DNA of 64,000 bases from Larkinella rosea (GCF_003858635.1 NZ_RQJO01000009.1:744001-808000); one strand, 5' to 3'; positions 9,265-18,643 are shown, counted from the first letter of the stretch. A program made the numbers and translations. Notes: generated by a model from the sequence alone, not told the origin.

Positions 9265-12126
9265 CTACTTCATCATCGGAATAAACTTAATGCTGGATAG
9301 CGACAAAAGCGGTTCGATGGCTTTGGCCTGATCGTTTTTGAAAACCAGGTACACATCATGCTTTCCGCTGGTTTCTTTCAGATCGACTTTCAGCGGAACC
9401 GGGCCGCGGGGTGTATAGGAAGGGGTAGCGGTTTTGGGCTGGGCCGTAACACCGGTTCCGCTGGCCGGAGTAGCTCCGCCAGCGGTTTGGATCGAAGTGG
9501 CGGTCGGGGCGGCATTGGCGGCCCGGGGTTGCGCAACTTCAACGGGAATCTGCCCAATCAGCTCGCCGGTGGGCGAATCCAGGTGAATTTCAACGGTTCC
9601 ACCGACACTACCTTCGCGTTTCTGCGCCGAAGCAATCAGTTCGAGTTGCTTAATGTCGGTCAAATCCAGTTTCTTATACCCGATATACCCGTTCGAAAAC
9701 GCCATCAGACTAACCCCACTTCCCATGCCCCGCGCCTTGATGTCGACGCCTTTGGTGATTTCCGCATCAGCCGGACTTACTTCCGGATTACGTAAAACGA
9801 TCTGACTTTCCGACGTTTGCGAAGGAATCGCTTTGACCGGCGAATCGGTGTAAGCCGCCCGCACCAAAACCGCTCCTTTACCGTTGTCGCCTTCCGGAAT
9901 TTTGACCAGGTAGTCGCCCTGAACCGGCAGTGTGCTTAGCGTTTTTTCGGTGCTGTTCAGGATGTATTTGACGATCGCAGCCGCATCGCCCGCCGACATC
10001 GCCGGGTGAGCGGGCATCGCAACCTCGCCCCAGACGCCACCACCGCCGTTGATGACTTTTTTCACCAGAGGGTTGAATGACTCCGGTTTACCTTTGTACC
10101 GGTTGGCAATATCGTTGAAAGACGGACCGACGGATTTGGACGCAACCTGGTGGCAAACCTTGCAGTCGCTCTGGCCAATCAGCGTCTGAGCTACGGCGAA
10201 TTGCGTGGACGCATCGACACTGCGCTGACTCTGAGCCACTTCCGCGTAATCGAAGCCTTCGGAAGTATAGTCGATGCTGATGGCCACCCGCGACGGTTTG
10301 ATTTTTCCAGAGGCAAGGTTGCCATCTTCTTTGTCCGTTACCTGAACCGCATACTGAATCGGTTTGTCGGGGAAGAAAAACGACTTGTTACCGGTCAGGT
10401 TGATTGAAACAACCGGGGGTTCATTCCCCGCGACGATTTTAACCGATTGGCTGTTGGTTGCACCTTTCGGATCACTTACCGTCAACGTGGCCGTATACAC
10501 ACCGGCTTTATCGAACGAAACCGTCGGATTGGCCGTGGTGAACACGCGGGCCGCCCCACCCGGAGCTGCCACTTTCCACTGGTATTTCAGGGCGTCGCCA
10601 TCCAAATCCTTGCTGCCTTCGGACGACAAGGTGGCCTGAAAGGGAACCGTGCCGCCTTTTTTGCTGGCTGTCGCCTGAACGAGCGGTTTGCGGTTTCCGC
10701 CGTTGTATTCCAGCCGAACCAGCCGGGAGTTGTCACTCTTGCGAAACCAGTTGCTGCCGTATTCCAGTGTATATAAATCACCGTCCGGCCCAAACTTCAT
10801 ATCGATCGGTTCGACGGGGCGGTAATTGGGCAAAACCCGCTCCATGGATTTGTAATCGCCGTTTTCATCCATTGTAATCGCCATAATCCAGCCGCGCGAA
10901 AAGTCGGTGGCAATCCACTTTCCTTCGTAATAGGCTGGCCAGGGCCGCTTTGGATCTTTGAAATCGGAGCGGTGATAAATCGGGCCACCCGTTGCACTGC
11001 GCGAACCGCTGCCAACGAGCGGAAACTTTTCGGAGACGCCGTAGGGATAATAAATGAACGAGGGCGCTACCGGCGGCAATTCCGTCAAACCGGTGTTGTT
11101 GGGCGAATTATTAATGGTTTTTTGGGGATTCTTTTTGTCGAGCGGTTTATTGGTCGCATAGTCAAAAACCGGAAAGGCCTGATCGTTCCCAACAAACCAC
11201 GGCCAGCCGAAGTTACCCGGTTTCCGGGCCTGGTTCAGTTCATCATAGCCACGCGGTCCGATCTCCGTATCTTCGTTGGCATCGGGACCCACTTCACCCC
11301 AGTATAGATACCCGGTTTTGCTGTCGATCGAAATCCGCCAGGGGTTGCGATGGCCCATCGAATAAATTTCCGGGCGGGTTTTGGCGGTTCCTTTGGGGTA
11401 CAGATTGCCTTCGGGAATGGTGTAGGAGCCGTCGGGTTCGGGGTGGATGCGGAGGATTTTACCGCGTAAATCATTGGTATTTCCGGCATGCCCCTGATCA
11501 TCCCAGCTGGCGCGGCCCGGCCGTTCGTCGGTTTGGGCAGCCTGCTGGTTTCCGGTATTGTTGCCAACAGTCAGGTACAGGTTCCCGGCTTTGTCCCAGG
11601 TCATGCCGCCACCGGTATGGCAGCAGACTTCGCGTTGGGTCGTCACTTCCAGCACCACTTTTTCCGAACCTTTCACGAGCTGATCATTGACCAGCTCCCA
11701 ACGGGTCAGTATGTGTTTCTTTTCGGTCGGGTGCGCGTAATACAGATACACCCAGTGGTTTTTAGCAAAATTAGGGTCGAGCGAAAGTCCCATCAACCCT
11801 TCTTCAGCTTCACGCGAAACTCCCTCGGCACTGGTGTATTTGGTATTGACGGGAATTGTGGCAAGCAGACTGACGGTTTTGGTCGCCGGATCGTATTTTT
11901 TGAAACCGCCCTTGCGCTCGATAATGTAAGCAGTCCCGTCCTTTAGGACTTCAAACACCATTGGTTCGTCGAGGTTGTCGGCAATGACGACGGGCGTAAA
12001 CCGGCTTTCGTCCGGTTTTTGATCTTTTGGATTGTCTTGTAATGTAAAGGAAGCCAGCCCAACGATCAGCGTCGCCTTGATCAGGAGGGAGAAGGGTTTG
12101 GAGAGACGGTTTTTAAACTTCATCAT
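9265..12126 (-). CDS. PQQ-dependent sugar dehydrogenase - PKD - cytochrome c fusion
   Basis: A 953-residue exported multidomain protein. Residues about 45-475 form a soluble-glucose-dehydrogenase-like six-bladed propeller (EGLMGLSLDPNF, CCHTGGGMTWDKAGNLYLTVGNN, SMGHRNPWRISID). Residues about 480-568 form a PKD domain (SSEGSKDLDGDALKYQWKV, TATLTVSDPKG). Residues about 645-735 form a class I cytochrome c with CKVCH at 655-659 and probable Met ligand near 700 (VAMPAHPAMS). A C-terminal carbohydrate-binding (CBM6-like) sandwich follows (about 780-950). It should oxidise an aldose or related sugar and pass electrons directly to its own haem. This architecture is recurrent in Bacteroidota. Possibly co-transcribed with the isomerase-like gene. 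Confidence 0.92.
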   Translation of the reverse strand: MMKFKNRLSKPFSLLIKATLIVGLASFTLQDNPKDQKPDESRFTPVVIADNLDEPMVFEVLKDGTAYIIERKGGFKKYDPATKTVSLLATIPVNTKYTSAEGVSREAEEGLMGLSLDPNFAKNHWVYLYYAHPTEKKHILTRWELVNDQLVKGSEKVVLEVTTQREVCCHTGGGMTWDKAGNLYLTVGNNTGNQQAAQTDERPGRASWDDQGHAGNTNDLRGKILRIHPEPDGSYTIPEGNLYPKGTAKTRPEIYSMGHRNPWRISIDSKTGYLYWGEVGPDANEDTEIGPRGYDELNQARKPGNFGWPWFVGNDQAFPVFDYATNKPLDKKNPQKTINNSPNNTGLTELPPVAPSFIYYPYGVSEKFPLVGSGSRSATGGPIYHRSDFKDPKRPWPAYYEGKWIATDFSRGWIMAITMDENGDYKSMERVLPNYRPVEPIDMKFGPDGDLYTLEYGSNWFRKSDNSRLVRLEYNGGNRKPLVQATASKKGGTVPFQATLSSEGSKDLDGDALKYQWKVAAPGGAARVFTTANPTVSFDKAGVYTATLTVSDPKGATNSQSVKIVAGNEPPVVSINLTGNKSFFFPDKPIQYAVQVTDKEDGNLASGKIKPSRVAISIDYTSEGFDYAEVAQSQRSVDASTQFAVAQTLIGQSDCKVCHQVASKSVGPSFNDIANRYKGKPESFNPLVKKVINGGGGVWGEVAMPAHPAMSAGDAAAIVKYILNSTEKTLSTLPVQGDYLVKIPEGDNGKGAVLVRAAYTDSPVKAIPSQTSESQIVLRNPEVSPADAEITKGVDIKARGMGSGVSLMAFSNGYIGYKKLDLTDIKQLELIASAQKREGSVGGTVEIHLDSPTGELIGQIPVEVAQPRAANAAPTATSIQTAGGATPASGTGVTAQPKTATPSYTPRGPVPLKVDLKETSGKHDVYLVFKNDQAKAIEPLLSLSSIKFIPMMK

Positions 12127-12171
12127 AGATAGTTAAGCTTACTTGTGTTTTGTTGAGCATTGATTGAACTA

Positions 12172-12268
12172 AAAAGTCACTTGTTGTCCCAAAGAGCGAT
12201 CCATTTTCATCAATGAACAAAACCGATCAATGAAAATAGGTAACTCGTTGGGAGAACAAATGACTTTT
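12172..12268. repeat. Imperfect long inverted repeat upstream of the PQQ dehydrogenase gene
   Basis: Arms of about 39 bases (12172-12210 and 12230-12268) match at roughly four of five positions, around a 19-base loop. The arms carry AAAAGTCA...TTGTT..TCCCAA. It fills most of the 175-base gap between two minus-strand genes, so it lies in the 5' region of the dehydrogenase and the 3' region of yceI. It could be an old, decaying copy of a dispersed palindromic element or a terminator. Confidence 0.65.
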
Positions 12269-12301
12269 AGTAGCGCAGGAAAAGCTGATAACAGCCCCAA
12301 A

Positions 12302-12955
12302 TTACATCGGCTTCGATTTCTTGCCCACCAGTTTCAGGTCAAGCGAGAACGTATCTTCAATGATGCGGTCAGCGGCCGTGCCAATAATAGCCGCCCGGTA
12401 TTTGATGTCGTATTCCAGCCGGTTGACGGTCAGTTTCGCCGTTGCTTCCACATCGTCACCCGCTTGTTTAACAACCGCCGGGAATGTGATGGGTTTCGTG
12501 GTTCCTTTGATCATCAGATCGCCGGTTACGTTGTAGTTGGGCTCACCGGCTTTAGCACCGGAAATCGCTTCTACTTTGGTGATTTTGAATGTAGCGGTCG
12601 GGTTTTTCTCGACGCCAAAAAAATCATCACTTTTCAGGTGATTCACCACGCGCTCGCTGTTCTTGTTTTCGCTGAGCGTCGTCATGTCGGCCGTGAAATT
12701 TCCCGCCGTCAATTTTTTGCCGTCGAAAACAAACTCACCTTTTGCCAGCTTGATGTTTCCGGTGTGTTCACCACCCACCTTTTTCGAATTCCAGACCACC
12801 GTACTTTGTTCGGGATCAACGGCATACGTGACCGGTTTGGCAACGGTTTTGGCGGAACGTTTTTCGGGGCCGTTGGTTCCGGCAATGGTCATTAATGGGG
12901 CTGCGGTCAGCATAACAACAGCGAGAAAACCGGCAACAATTTGGTTTGTTTTCAT
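12302..12955 (-). CDS. YceI family periplasmic lipid-binding protein
   Basis: A 217-residue protein with signal peptide (MKTNQIVAGFLAVVMLTAAP) and one YceI domain: YAVDPEQSTVVWNSKKVGGEHTG start, LTAGNFTADMTTLS, HLKSDDFFGVEKNPTATFKI, VTGDLMIKGTTKPI, and NRLEYDIKY. YceI proteins are lipocalin-like eight-stranded barrels that bind isoprenoid or other amphiphilic ligands; the role here is not clear. The length is usual. It lies downstream of the large outer-membrane receptor gene, separated by a strong hairpin at 13018-13060. Confidence 0.93.
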   Translation of the reverse strand: MKTNQIVAGFLAVVMLTAAPLMTIAGTNGPEKRSAKTVAKPVTYAVDPEQSTVVWNSKKVGGEHTGNIKLAKGEFVFDGKKLTAGNFTADMTTLSENKNSERVVNHLKSDDFFGVEKNPTATFKITKVEAISGAKAGEPNYNVTGDLMIKGTTKPITFPAVVKQAGDDVEATAKLTVNRLEYDIKYRAAIIGTAADRIIEDTFSLDLKLVGKKSKPM

Positions 12956-13017
12956 TGATAGAGAAGGATGGTTGGTTGAAAGTTAAAAAGTTCGGTTTGA
13001 TTTCCCTGAAGCCAAAA

Positions 13018-13060
13018 CGTCGGACGGAATGAGAATCGTATTCAAACTATCCGTCCGACG
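13018..13060 (-). terminator. Hairpin after the outer-membrane receptor gene
   Basis: Perfect 11-base arms CGTCGGACGGA (13018-13028) and TCCGTCCGACG (13050-13060), placed between the receptor's stop (13094) and the yceI start (12955). In the minus direction it is followed by a run containing TTTTGG, so it may act as a terminator. Confidence 0.6.
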
Positions 13061-13093
13061 AGTCAGCGCATTCAGGTTAGGGATAGTCACGTA

Positions 13094-15787
13094 TTATTTT
13101 TGACGGGGACGAGCACCGCCGGTGGCACCACCCGTTGCCGGTTGAGCTTGTTGTGCACCGCCATTGTCATCACCGCCACCTTTCTGGTCGTCGTTGTTGA
13201 TGGATTTTTTCCGGCGGAGACTGAATCCTGAGCCATCGAGACTCATTTTACCCAGACGGTACGAGAAGTTGACGCGAACACCGGCGTTATACATGCTGTT
13301 CACGCTGCTCTGGGTCAGGATGGGTGATTTCGATTCGGAACGCACTTTGAACGGGTGATTGAAGAAGTTCTCCGCGCCGATACCGATGCTGCCGCGTTTG
13401 TTGTTGAAATCTTTCTTGACCCCCAGGTTGTAGAAGGCAAAACTACCCTGGTAGCCCTGCAGGTTGATCTGCCGTCCGCGACCTCCACCGAAGCCCTGCA
13501 GACCCCAGCCATTTTTCAGGGTGACACTCGTGAACAACCGGCCACCAATGACCCAGCCCGAGTTGGAAGCACCGTAAACCGCACTGGCATTGTTGTTGGT
13601 CAGGTAGGTGTGATACAGGTCGATGCCACCACCCATTTGCCAGATCGAGAACAGCGTCACGTTCGTGAAGAGGTTCACCCCGTAGGCCTGTTCTTTTCCG
13701 ATGTTCTGGAAGCTACTGCTGATCACCTGCTGGTAAATCGGATTCACGACCGAACCGGTATTGCGGGTTACGGTATCGCGAACACTCGTGATGGAATTGT
13801 TGGTGACGCGGGCAAACAGCGTGGCATTCAGGTAGAATTTCTTAACCTGTCCGCTCAATCCCAACTCGAAGTTGTCGGTTAGTTCCGGTTTCAGGAAGGG
13901 ATTTCCCTGGCTGATGTTGAGCGGGTTGGATACATTGATGTTCGGATTCAGGAACTGAATGCCCGGGCGTTGAATCCGGCGGTTGTAACCCAGTTTAACA
14001 ATCTTGCCACCTTTGATGCTCTTCGATACATTGACGCTCGGAACAAATACGCCGTAGTTCGGAATGGTGCTCAGGTCGCTGCCTTGTTCGGTCTGGCTGA
14101 AATGTGCGTTGATGAAGGTATATTCGTAACGGCCACCGGCTTTCAACGTCCATTTTGTTTTGGAAGCGTAGGTGTAAGCCACGTAACCGGCGGTGATGTT
14201 CTGGTCATAATTCAGCGTATTCGCCTGTTGATTCGGGCTGTTCTGGTAGTTCTCGTTATCACCGGTGGCGATGAAATATTTGTAATCGCTGTTCACGTTC
14301 CGGAAAATTCCTTTCCCCCCAAATTCAAGCAGCTGATTCTTTTTAATCGGTGTCTGGTAGTCGATCTGCAGGGTGGATTCCTGGTTGTAGCTCAGGTTGT
14401 CGTTGCGCTGGCGACCGGTGATCGTGTGCATATCGGTGCCGTTGAGCAGTTCGGCCACAAAATTGTTGGTGTTGTTGTTGCGGCTGTAGAGACCCAGAAC
14501 GCTCAATTCCTGATTTGGTTTGTAGGTTTTGGTGTAGCTAACGTTCGCATCGACCGTTCCGGAAGTGTTCTTCGTTGCCACGTTCCGGCCCGACATACTC
14601 GCCAGCAAGTTCAGGTACGACAACGTTTGGAGGTTATCCTGGAAGTTGGTCATGTTTCGCAAGCCGTACCGAACTGTGGCCGTCAACGAGGTGTTTTTGT
14701 CGATGTCGTAATCCCAACCGAGCTGGTAGTTGCCAAACATGCCGCGCTGACGCGTATCGGCCGACTGAATGGTCGTGGTCGTTCCAACTTGTCCAATGGT
14801 GCTCTGCGTGCTGTTGAACGCACCTTTGATGTTGTACATCGCCCGGCCAAAACCACCGAGGTTGAAGCCCATTTTACCCTGGCGGTAGCTGGCGTTCAGG
14901 TTCAGGTTCGAACTCCGGTTTCCGGTGCCTAAATCCACGTTCATGGTAGCCCCCTGTAACGTGTTCTTTTTCGTTACAATGTTGATAATACCGGCGGAAC
15001 CTTCGGCGTCGTATTTGGCAGAAGGGCTCGTAATGACTTCGATCGACTTGATCATGTCGGCGGGAATCTGCTTCAGGGCATCGGCCACGCTGGTTGCCAC
15101 AATCGTCGAGGGTTTGTTGTTGATCAACACCCGAACGTTGCTGCTGCCGCGCAGGCTGACGTTTCCGTCGAGATCGACGCTCAGCATTGGCACTTTCCGC
15201 ATGATATCGGCGGCATCACCACCTTTGGACGTAATGTCTTTTTCGGCGTTATACACCAGCCGGTCCACTTTCTCTTCAATCAAAGCCGCCTGACCTGTAA
15301 CGGTGACTTCACCCAGCATCCGAACATCCTGGGCTAATTTGACGACGCCAACGTTGATATCCGAACCCTTTACAATCGTGATGGGGGCCGACGTTTTATT
15401 CTGGTAGCCGAGAAACGAGTATTGCAGTTTATAGGTACCGGGAGCCAGTTTTGATAAGGTAAATTTCCCTTTGCCATCCGCCGTCGTGCCGTCGATGGGC
15501 TTGTTGGTTTTCGTATCAATTAAAGCGATGGTAGAATATTCAACGGGCTGATTCGAGGTGGAGTCCATCAACAGACCGGTGATTTTTCCGTTGCCTTTAG
15601 GACGATCGTCGTCGGCCGTACCGGGAATGAAGGTTTTCTCTTTTTGCTGATCACCGCCACGCTGGCCACCCATACCCGGGCCGCGCATCCCACCGCCAAA
15701 ACCGCCACCACCCGGAAATTGAGCGAATGCTTGAACTGTGATCAGGCTGATTGCTACTAAAAATAGTGAGAGGGAAAATTTGTTCAT
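13094..15787 (-). CDS. TonB-dependent-receptor-like outer-membrane protein with disordered ends
   Basis: An 897-residue outer-membrane protein. The ATG at 15787 gives the signal peptide MNKFSLSLFLVAISLITVQA; an in-frame ATG at 15808 adds seven residues. The mature start is Gly-rich (FPGGGGFGGGMRGPGMGG). Then come a CarboxypepD_reg-like domain (KITGLLMDSTSNQPVEYSTI), a plug (IMRKVPMLSVDLDGNVSLRG; KSIEVITSPSAKYDAEGSAG) and an OMP_b-brl-type barrel. The C-terminus after the barrel is again low complexity, rich in Gly, Ala, Gln and Asp. No SusD partner is adjacent, and this subgroup is usually found without one. Its substrate is unknown. Confidence 0.9.
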   Translation of the reverse strand: MNKFSLSLFLVAISLITVQAFAQFPGGGGFGGGMRGPGMGGQRGGDQQKEKTFIPGTADDDRPKGNGKITGLLMDSTSNQPVEYSTIALIDTKTNKPIDGTTADGKGKFTLSKLAPGTYKLQYSFLGYQNKTSAPITIVKGSDINVGVVKLAQDVRMLGEVTVTGQAALIEEKVDRLVYNAEKDITSKGGDAADIMRKVPMLSVDLDGNVSLRGSSNVRVLINNKPSTIVATSVADALKQIPADMIKSIEVITSPSAKYDAEGSAGIINIVTKKNTLQGATMNVDLGTGNRSSNLNLNASYRQGKMGFNLGGFGRAMYNIKGAFNSTQSTIGQVGTTTTIQSADTRQRGMFGNYQLGWDYDIDKNTSLTATVRYGLRNMTNFQDNLQTLSYLNLLASMSGRNVATKNTSGTVDANVSYTKTYKPNQELSVLGLYSRNNNTNNFVAELLNGTDMHTITGRQRNDNLSYNQESTLQIDYQTPIKKNQLLEFGGKGIFRNVNSDYKYFIATGDNENYQNSPNQQANTLNYDQNITAGYVAYTYASKTKWTLKAGGRYEYTFINAHFSQTEQGSDLSTIPNYGVFVPSVNVSKSIKGGKIVKLGYNRRIQRPGIQFLNPNINVSNPLNISQGNPFLKPELTDNFELGLSGQVKKFYLNATLFARVTNNSITSVRDTVTRNTGSVVNPIYQQVISSSFQNIGKEQAYGVNLFTNVTLFSIWQMGGGIDLYHTYLTNNNASAVYGASNSGWVIGGRLFTSVTLKNGWGLQGFGGGRGRQINLQGYQGSFAFYNLGVKKDFNNKRGSIGIGAENFFNHPFKVRSESKSPILTQSSVNSMYNAGVRVNFSYRLGKMSLDGSGFSLRRKKSINNDDQKGGGDDNGGAQQAQPATGGATGGARPRQK

Positions 15788-15917
15788 GATTTCGTACCCA
15801 TTATGCATTGAAGTTACAAAACAACAATCTCAATTGTATTCTGGAAAATGGAATAGACTAAAGGGGTGGGAACATCGCCGGATGGCGTCTTTTCACCGAT
15901 GAATCCAAACGGTACTG

Positions 15918-15949
15918 TCAAACCGCCGGTCAGTTGACCGGCGGTTTGA
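15918..15949. terminator. Strong palindromic terminator
   Basis: Two perfect 15-base arms (15918-15932, 15935-15949; core AACCGCCGGTCA) sit just past the stop of the small secreted protein gene at 15958. No T-run follows in the minus direction, but the stability and position fit transcription termination. Confidence 0.65.
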
Positions 15950-15957
15950 CCATCTGA

Positions 15958-16344
15958 TTAGTCGATGGAAATGGTGCGGTTTGTTACGGGCGTGGGTACG
16001 TTGGTCGAGATATTGATCTCCTGCGTCTTCGTCGTCGCACCGTCGGTAACAATGACTTTATAAATTCCGTCGCTCAGGCTGCTGATATCGAAGCGGGTAC
16101 GGAAGGCTTTTTCGTGTTTGTTCAGCCATTGGGTTGCCTGCGTAATACCGGCTTCGTTGACGATCCGGATGGTCAGGTTAGCCCCTTCCAGATTTTGAAC
16201 AACCACGTCGAGTTTCATGTGCGCGGGAAAGGCAATAACGGAGGTTTCGAACGGGGCTTTGTCTTCCGTTGCAGTAGCAGGGGTGGCGAAACTGGCGGTA
16301 GAGACGCAGAAGGCGATAAACAGGGAAGCGATTGCGGTTTTCAT
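15958..16344 (-). CDS. Small secreted protein, T9SS-sorting-domain/DUF3244-like
   Basis: A 128-residue protein. The ATG at 16344 is chosen because it gives a signal peptide (MKTAIASLFIAFCVSTASFA); the upstream in-frame extension has no such sequence. The mature part is a single beta-sandwich: LDVVVQNLEGANLTIRIVNEAG, then FDISSLSDGIYKVIVTDG. The latter matches the form of type IX secretion C-terminal sorting domains and of small DUF3244-like proteins. Here the domain stands alone, with no passenger, so it is more likely a stand-alone periplasmic or surface protein than a T9SS substrate. Function unknown. Confidence 0.75.
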   Translation of the reverse strand: MKTAIASLFIAFCVSTASFATPATATEDKAPFETSVIAFPAHMKLDVVVQNLEGANLTIRIVNEAGITQATQWLNKHEKAFRTRFDISSLSDGIYKVIVTDGATTKTQEINISTNVPTPVTNRTISID

Positions 16345-16820
16345 TGTATTGGTGTTTTTGTGTGAAATATGGTGCGTTTGTAGGTTAGCGAGCGGTTTGC
16401 GGTTGACCAACGATACAAAGCAACAGCGGATAAAATCGCCCTCAAAACGCGATATACCAGCGAGTTAGAGACGCCGATTAATGAGGTGATTTGACCGATT
16501 AATGCTAGAAAACCGCCACTTTATGTTCAAAATACATTTTGAAGCGGACTAATAGGTGAAAACAGGCAATTGGTCGGGACAAGATGGCAATTTGTCGATT
16601 CTCAAATGCGGTTTCCGAAATTGTGACGTATGATTGTAAATCATTTGACGACGTTCCTAGTTCGGCGTTCATCAATATGGAGTTTCCGCCGAACTTATAC
16701 ATAGATTTTATTTAATAGAGATGGTAGTTGGACAACCTGGTTTCATTTGATGCCAGGTTGTTTTGTCATTCTGGAAGAAATTAGTCAACTTGTGAGTATC
16801 GCCTGAAATCCTATCATCCC
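16345..16820. other. 476-base intergenic region with a plus-strand terminator-like hairpin
   Basis: There is no convincing gene. The 64-codon minus-strand frame at 16505-16702 has no recognisable features. CCGATTAATG occurs twice (around 16474 and 16496). A hairpin with arms ACAACCTGG (16732-16740) and CCAGGTTGT (16753-16761) is followed by TTTT, a plus-strand intrinsic-terminator shape only 56 bases before the histidine kinase start at 16821. No upstream plus-strand gene exists for it to end, so an unannotated RNA or a leader attenuator is possible. Confidence 0.45.
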
Positions 16821-17891
16821 ATGAATTTACTCACGTTACGCCGAAACGTCCCGGTTCTGATTCACGTATTAGCCTGGGGCTTACTGGGTTTTGCCCTGCT
16901 GGTTTATCAGCCGCTGAATTGGGATGTTACCCTGCCGACGCTTTTCTGGATCAAACAGGGCATTTACTTCGCCTTGCTGGTAGGCGCTTATTATTTCAAC
17001 GCACTGGTACTCGTTCCCCGCTTGCTTTTTCGCGACCAAACCGGTCTCTATATCGCTTCCATTGTCGGAACCGCAGCCATGGTTCTGATTCTGCTTTTTA
17101 ACATCGACACCTGGTTTGATCTGCCGGAGAAAATGTTTCGGGCTTTTCACCCGGAGGGCGGGGTTCGCAAACCCCGCAATATCTGGGGCTGGAGCCAGTC
17201 GGTTTTAGTTACAACTTTCCTCATGCTCGGAATCGGAACCAGCATTGCGTCCGTCCAGAAGTGGCAGGAAGACGCCCGGCTGCGGCTCGACCTGGAACAG
17301 GCCCGGGTGAGCTCCGAACTTTCGTTTCTGAAAGCCCAGATCAATCCGCATTTTTTCTTCAATACACTCAATAATATTTACGCCCTGACGCTCATCGATG
17401 GCGAAGCGTCCCGGGAAGCCCTGCACCGGCTGTCGCGGATGATGCGGTACGTTCTCTACGAAACCGGTAACAATACCACCATGCTGAGCAAGGAAATTGA
17501 CTTCGTGCAGGATTACATTCAACTCATGCAACTCCGGCTGACGGACAAGGTAACTGTGACGCTCGAACAGCCCAAACCGCTGCGGGATGTGCCGGTGGCG
17601 CCGATGCTTTTGCTGCCATTCGTCGAAAATGCGTTCAAGCACGGCGTCAGCGCGATGTTGCCCAGCCGGATCGTCATCAGTATTCACCAGGAAGGTTCCC
17701 AGTTGGAAATGGAAGTGAGAAACACGATCTTTCCCGAAAAAAATCAGTCACTCGAAGTCGGTAGTGGCATTGGCCTGACCAACACGCGTCGGCGGCTCGA
17801 TTTGCTGTATCCCGAACGCTATGAACTTTCCGTGAAGGAAGATGCCCCCGCCAACGAGTACCTGGTTCATTTGAACCTGCAACTCTCATGA
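16821..17891 (+). CDS. LytS/YesM-type sensor histidine kinase
   Basis: A 356-residue membrane kinase. Four hydrophobic segments (about 11-31, 41-66, 75-95, 125-145) are followed by a His_kinase domain with KAQINPHFFFNTLNNIYAL (phospho-accepting His177) and an HATPase domain (LLPFVENAFKHG, GSGIGLTNTRRRLDLLYPE). It has the short periplasmic/extracytoplasmic loops of the Bacteroidota 4-TM LytS group, with no separate sensor domain. It overlaps the response regulator gene by 4 bases (ATGA), so translation is coupled. The signal is unknown. Confidence 0.95.
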   Translation: MNLLTLRRNVPVLIHVLAWGLLGFALLVYQPLNWDVTLPTLFWIKQGIYFALLVGAYYFNALVLVPRLLFRDQTGLYIASIVGTAAMVLILLFNIDTWFDLPEKMFRAFHPEGGVRKPRNIWGWSQSVLVTTFLMLGIGTSIASVQKWQEDARLRLDLEQARVSSELSFLKAQINPHFFFNTLNNIYALTLIDGEASREALHRLSRMMRYVLYETGNNTTMLSKEIDFVQDYIQLMQLRLTDKVTVTLEQPKPLRDVPVAPMLLLPFVENAFKHGVSAMLPSRIVISIHQEGSQLEMEVRNTIFPEKNQSLEVGSGIGLTNTRRRLDLLYPERYELSVKEDAPANEYLVHLNLQLS

Positions 17892-18643
17892 CGTTAAATT
17901 GCATTGCGGTCGACGACGAACCCCTGGCGCTCGGGCTGGTCTGTGCGTTCATCGACAAAACCCCTTTTTTAACCCTGGCCGGGCGGTACAGTAGTGCCGT
18001 CGAAGCGTTACAGGGTCTCCACAATCATCCGGTCGATCTGTTATTTCTGGATATTCAGATGCCCGATCTGACGGGAATGGAACTGGCCCGGGTGCTGGAA
18101 CGCAATCAAACCGGCCACGCTCCCCGAATTATTTTTACGACGGCTTTCAATCATTTTGCCCTGGAAGGGTACAAAGTCGATGCGCTGGATTACCTGCTTA
18201 AACCGTTCAATTACGAAGAATTTCTGCGGGCGGCCAATAAGGCACGGGCGTATTTTGAACTGATTCACCGGCCTGTCGTGACTCTGCCTTCGCTGCCCGA
18301 ACCCGAAGAAGAGTATCTCTTTCTAAAGGTGGAATACCAGCTGGTGCGCATTGCCTTCAATGATATTCTGTACATTGAAGGACTGAAGGATTACGTAAAA
18401 GTGCATTTGCGGAAAGAGCGGCCCGATGCCGTTTCCAAACCCATTCTGTCGCTGACCAGTTTGAAAGCACTGGAAGACAAGCTCCCTTCCCGGCGGTTTA
18501 TGCGCGTTCACCGCTCATTCATTGTCGCTTTGGACAAAATCGAAGCCGTCACGCGTAACACCATCCAGATCGGAACTGCCACTATTCCGGTCAGCGATCA
18601 GCACAAAGATGCGTTTAATCAATTCCTGAGCCGCTGGTCGTAG
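17888..18643 (+). CDS. LytTR-family response regulator
   Basis: A 251-residue regulator. The REC domain (1-120) has DDEP, phospho-acceptor Asp55 in LFLDIQMPDLTG, a Thr in TTAFNHFALEGY and Lys in LLKPF. The LytTR DNA-binding domain (about 150-248) has FLKVEYQLVRIAFNDILYIE and RFMRVHRSFIVALDKIE. It pairs with the upstream kinase. Its last 29 bases overlap the 3' end of uxaB on the other strand, so convergent transcripts would be complementary there. Targets are unknown. Confidence 0.96.
   Translation: MTLNCIAVDDEPLALGLVCAFIDKTPFLTLAGRYSSAVEALQGLHNHPVDLLFLDIQMPDLTGMELARVLERNQTGHAPRIIFTTAFNHFALEGYKVDALDYLLKPFNYEEFLRAANKARAYFELIHRPVVTLPSLPEPEEEYLFLKVEYQLVRIAFNDILYIEGLKDYVKVHLRKERPDAVSKPILSLTSLKALEDKLPSRRFMRVHRSFIVALDKIEAVTRNTIQIGTATIPVSDQHKDAFNQFLSRWS

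Noticed and set aside
16505-16702. 65-codon minus-strand frame in the gap before the LytS kinase
   Set aside because: No family signature, no upstream ribosome site, and a composition that matches the surrounding noncoding sequence.
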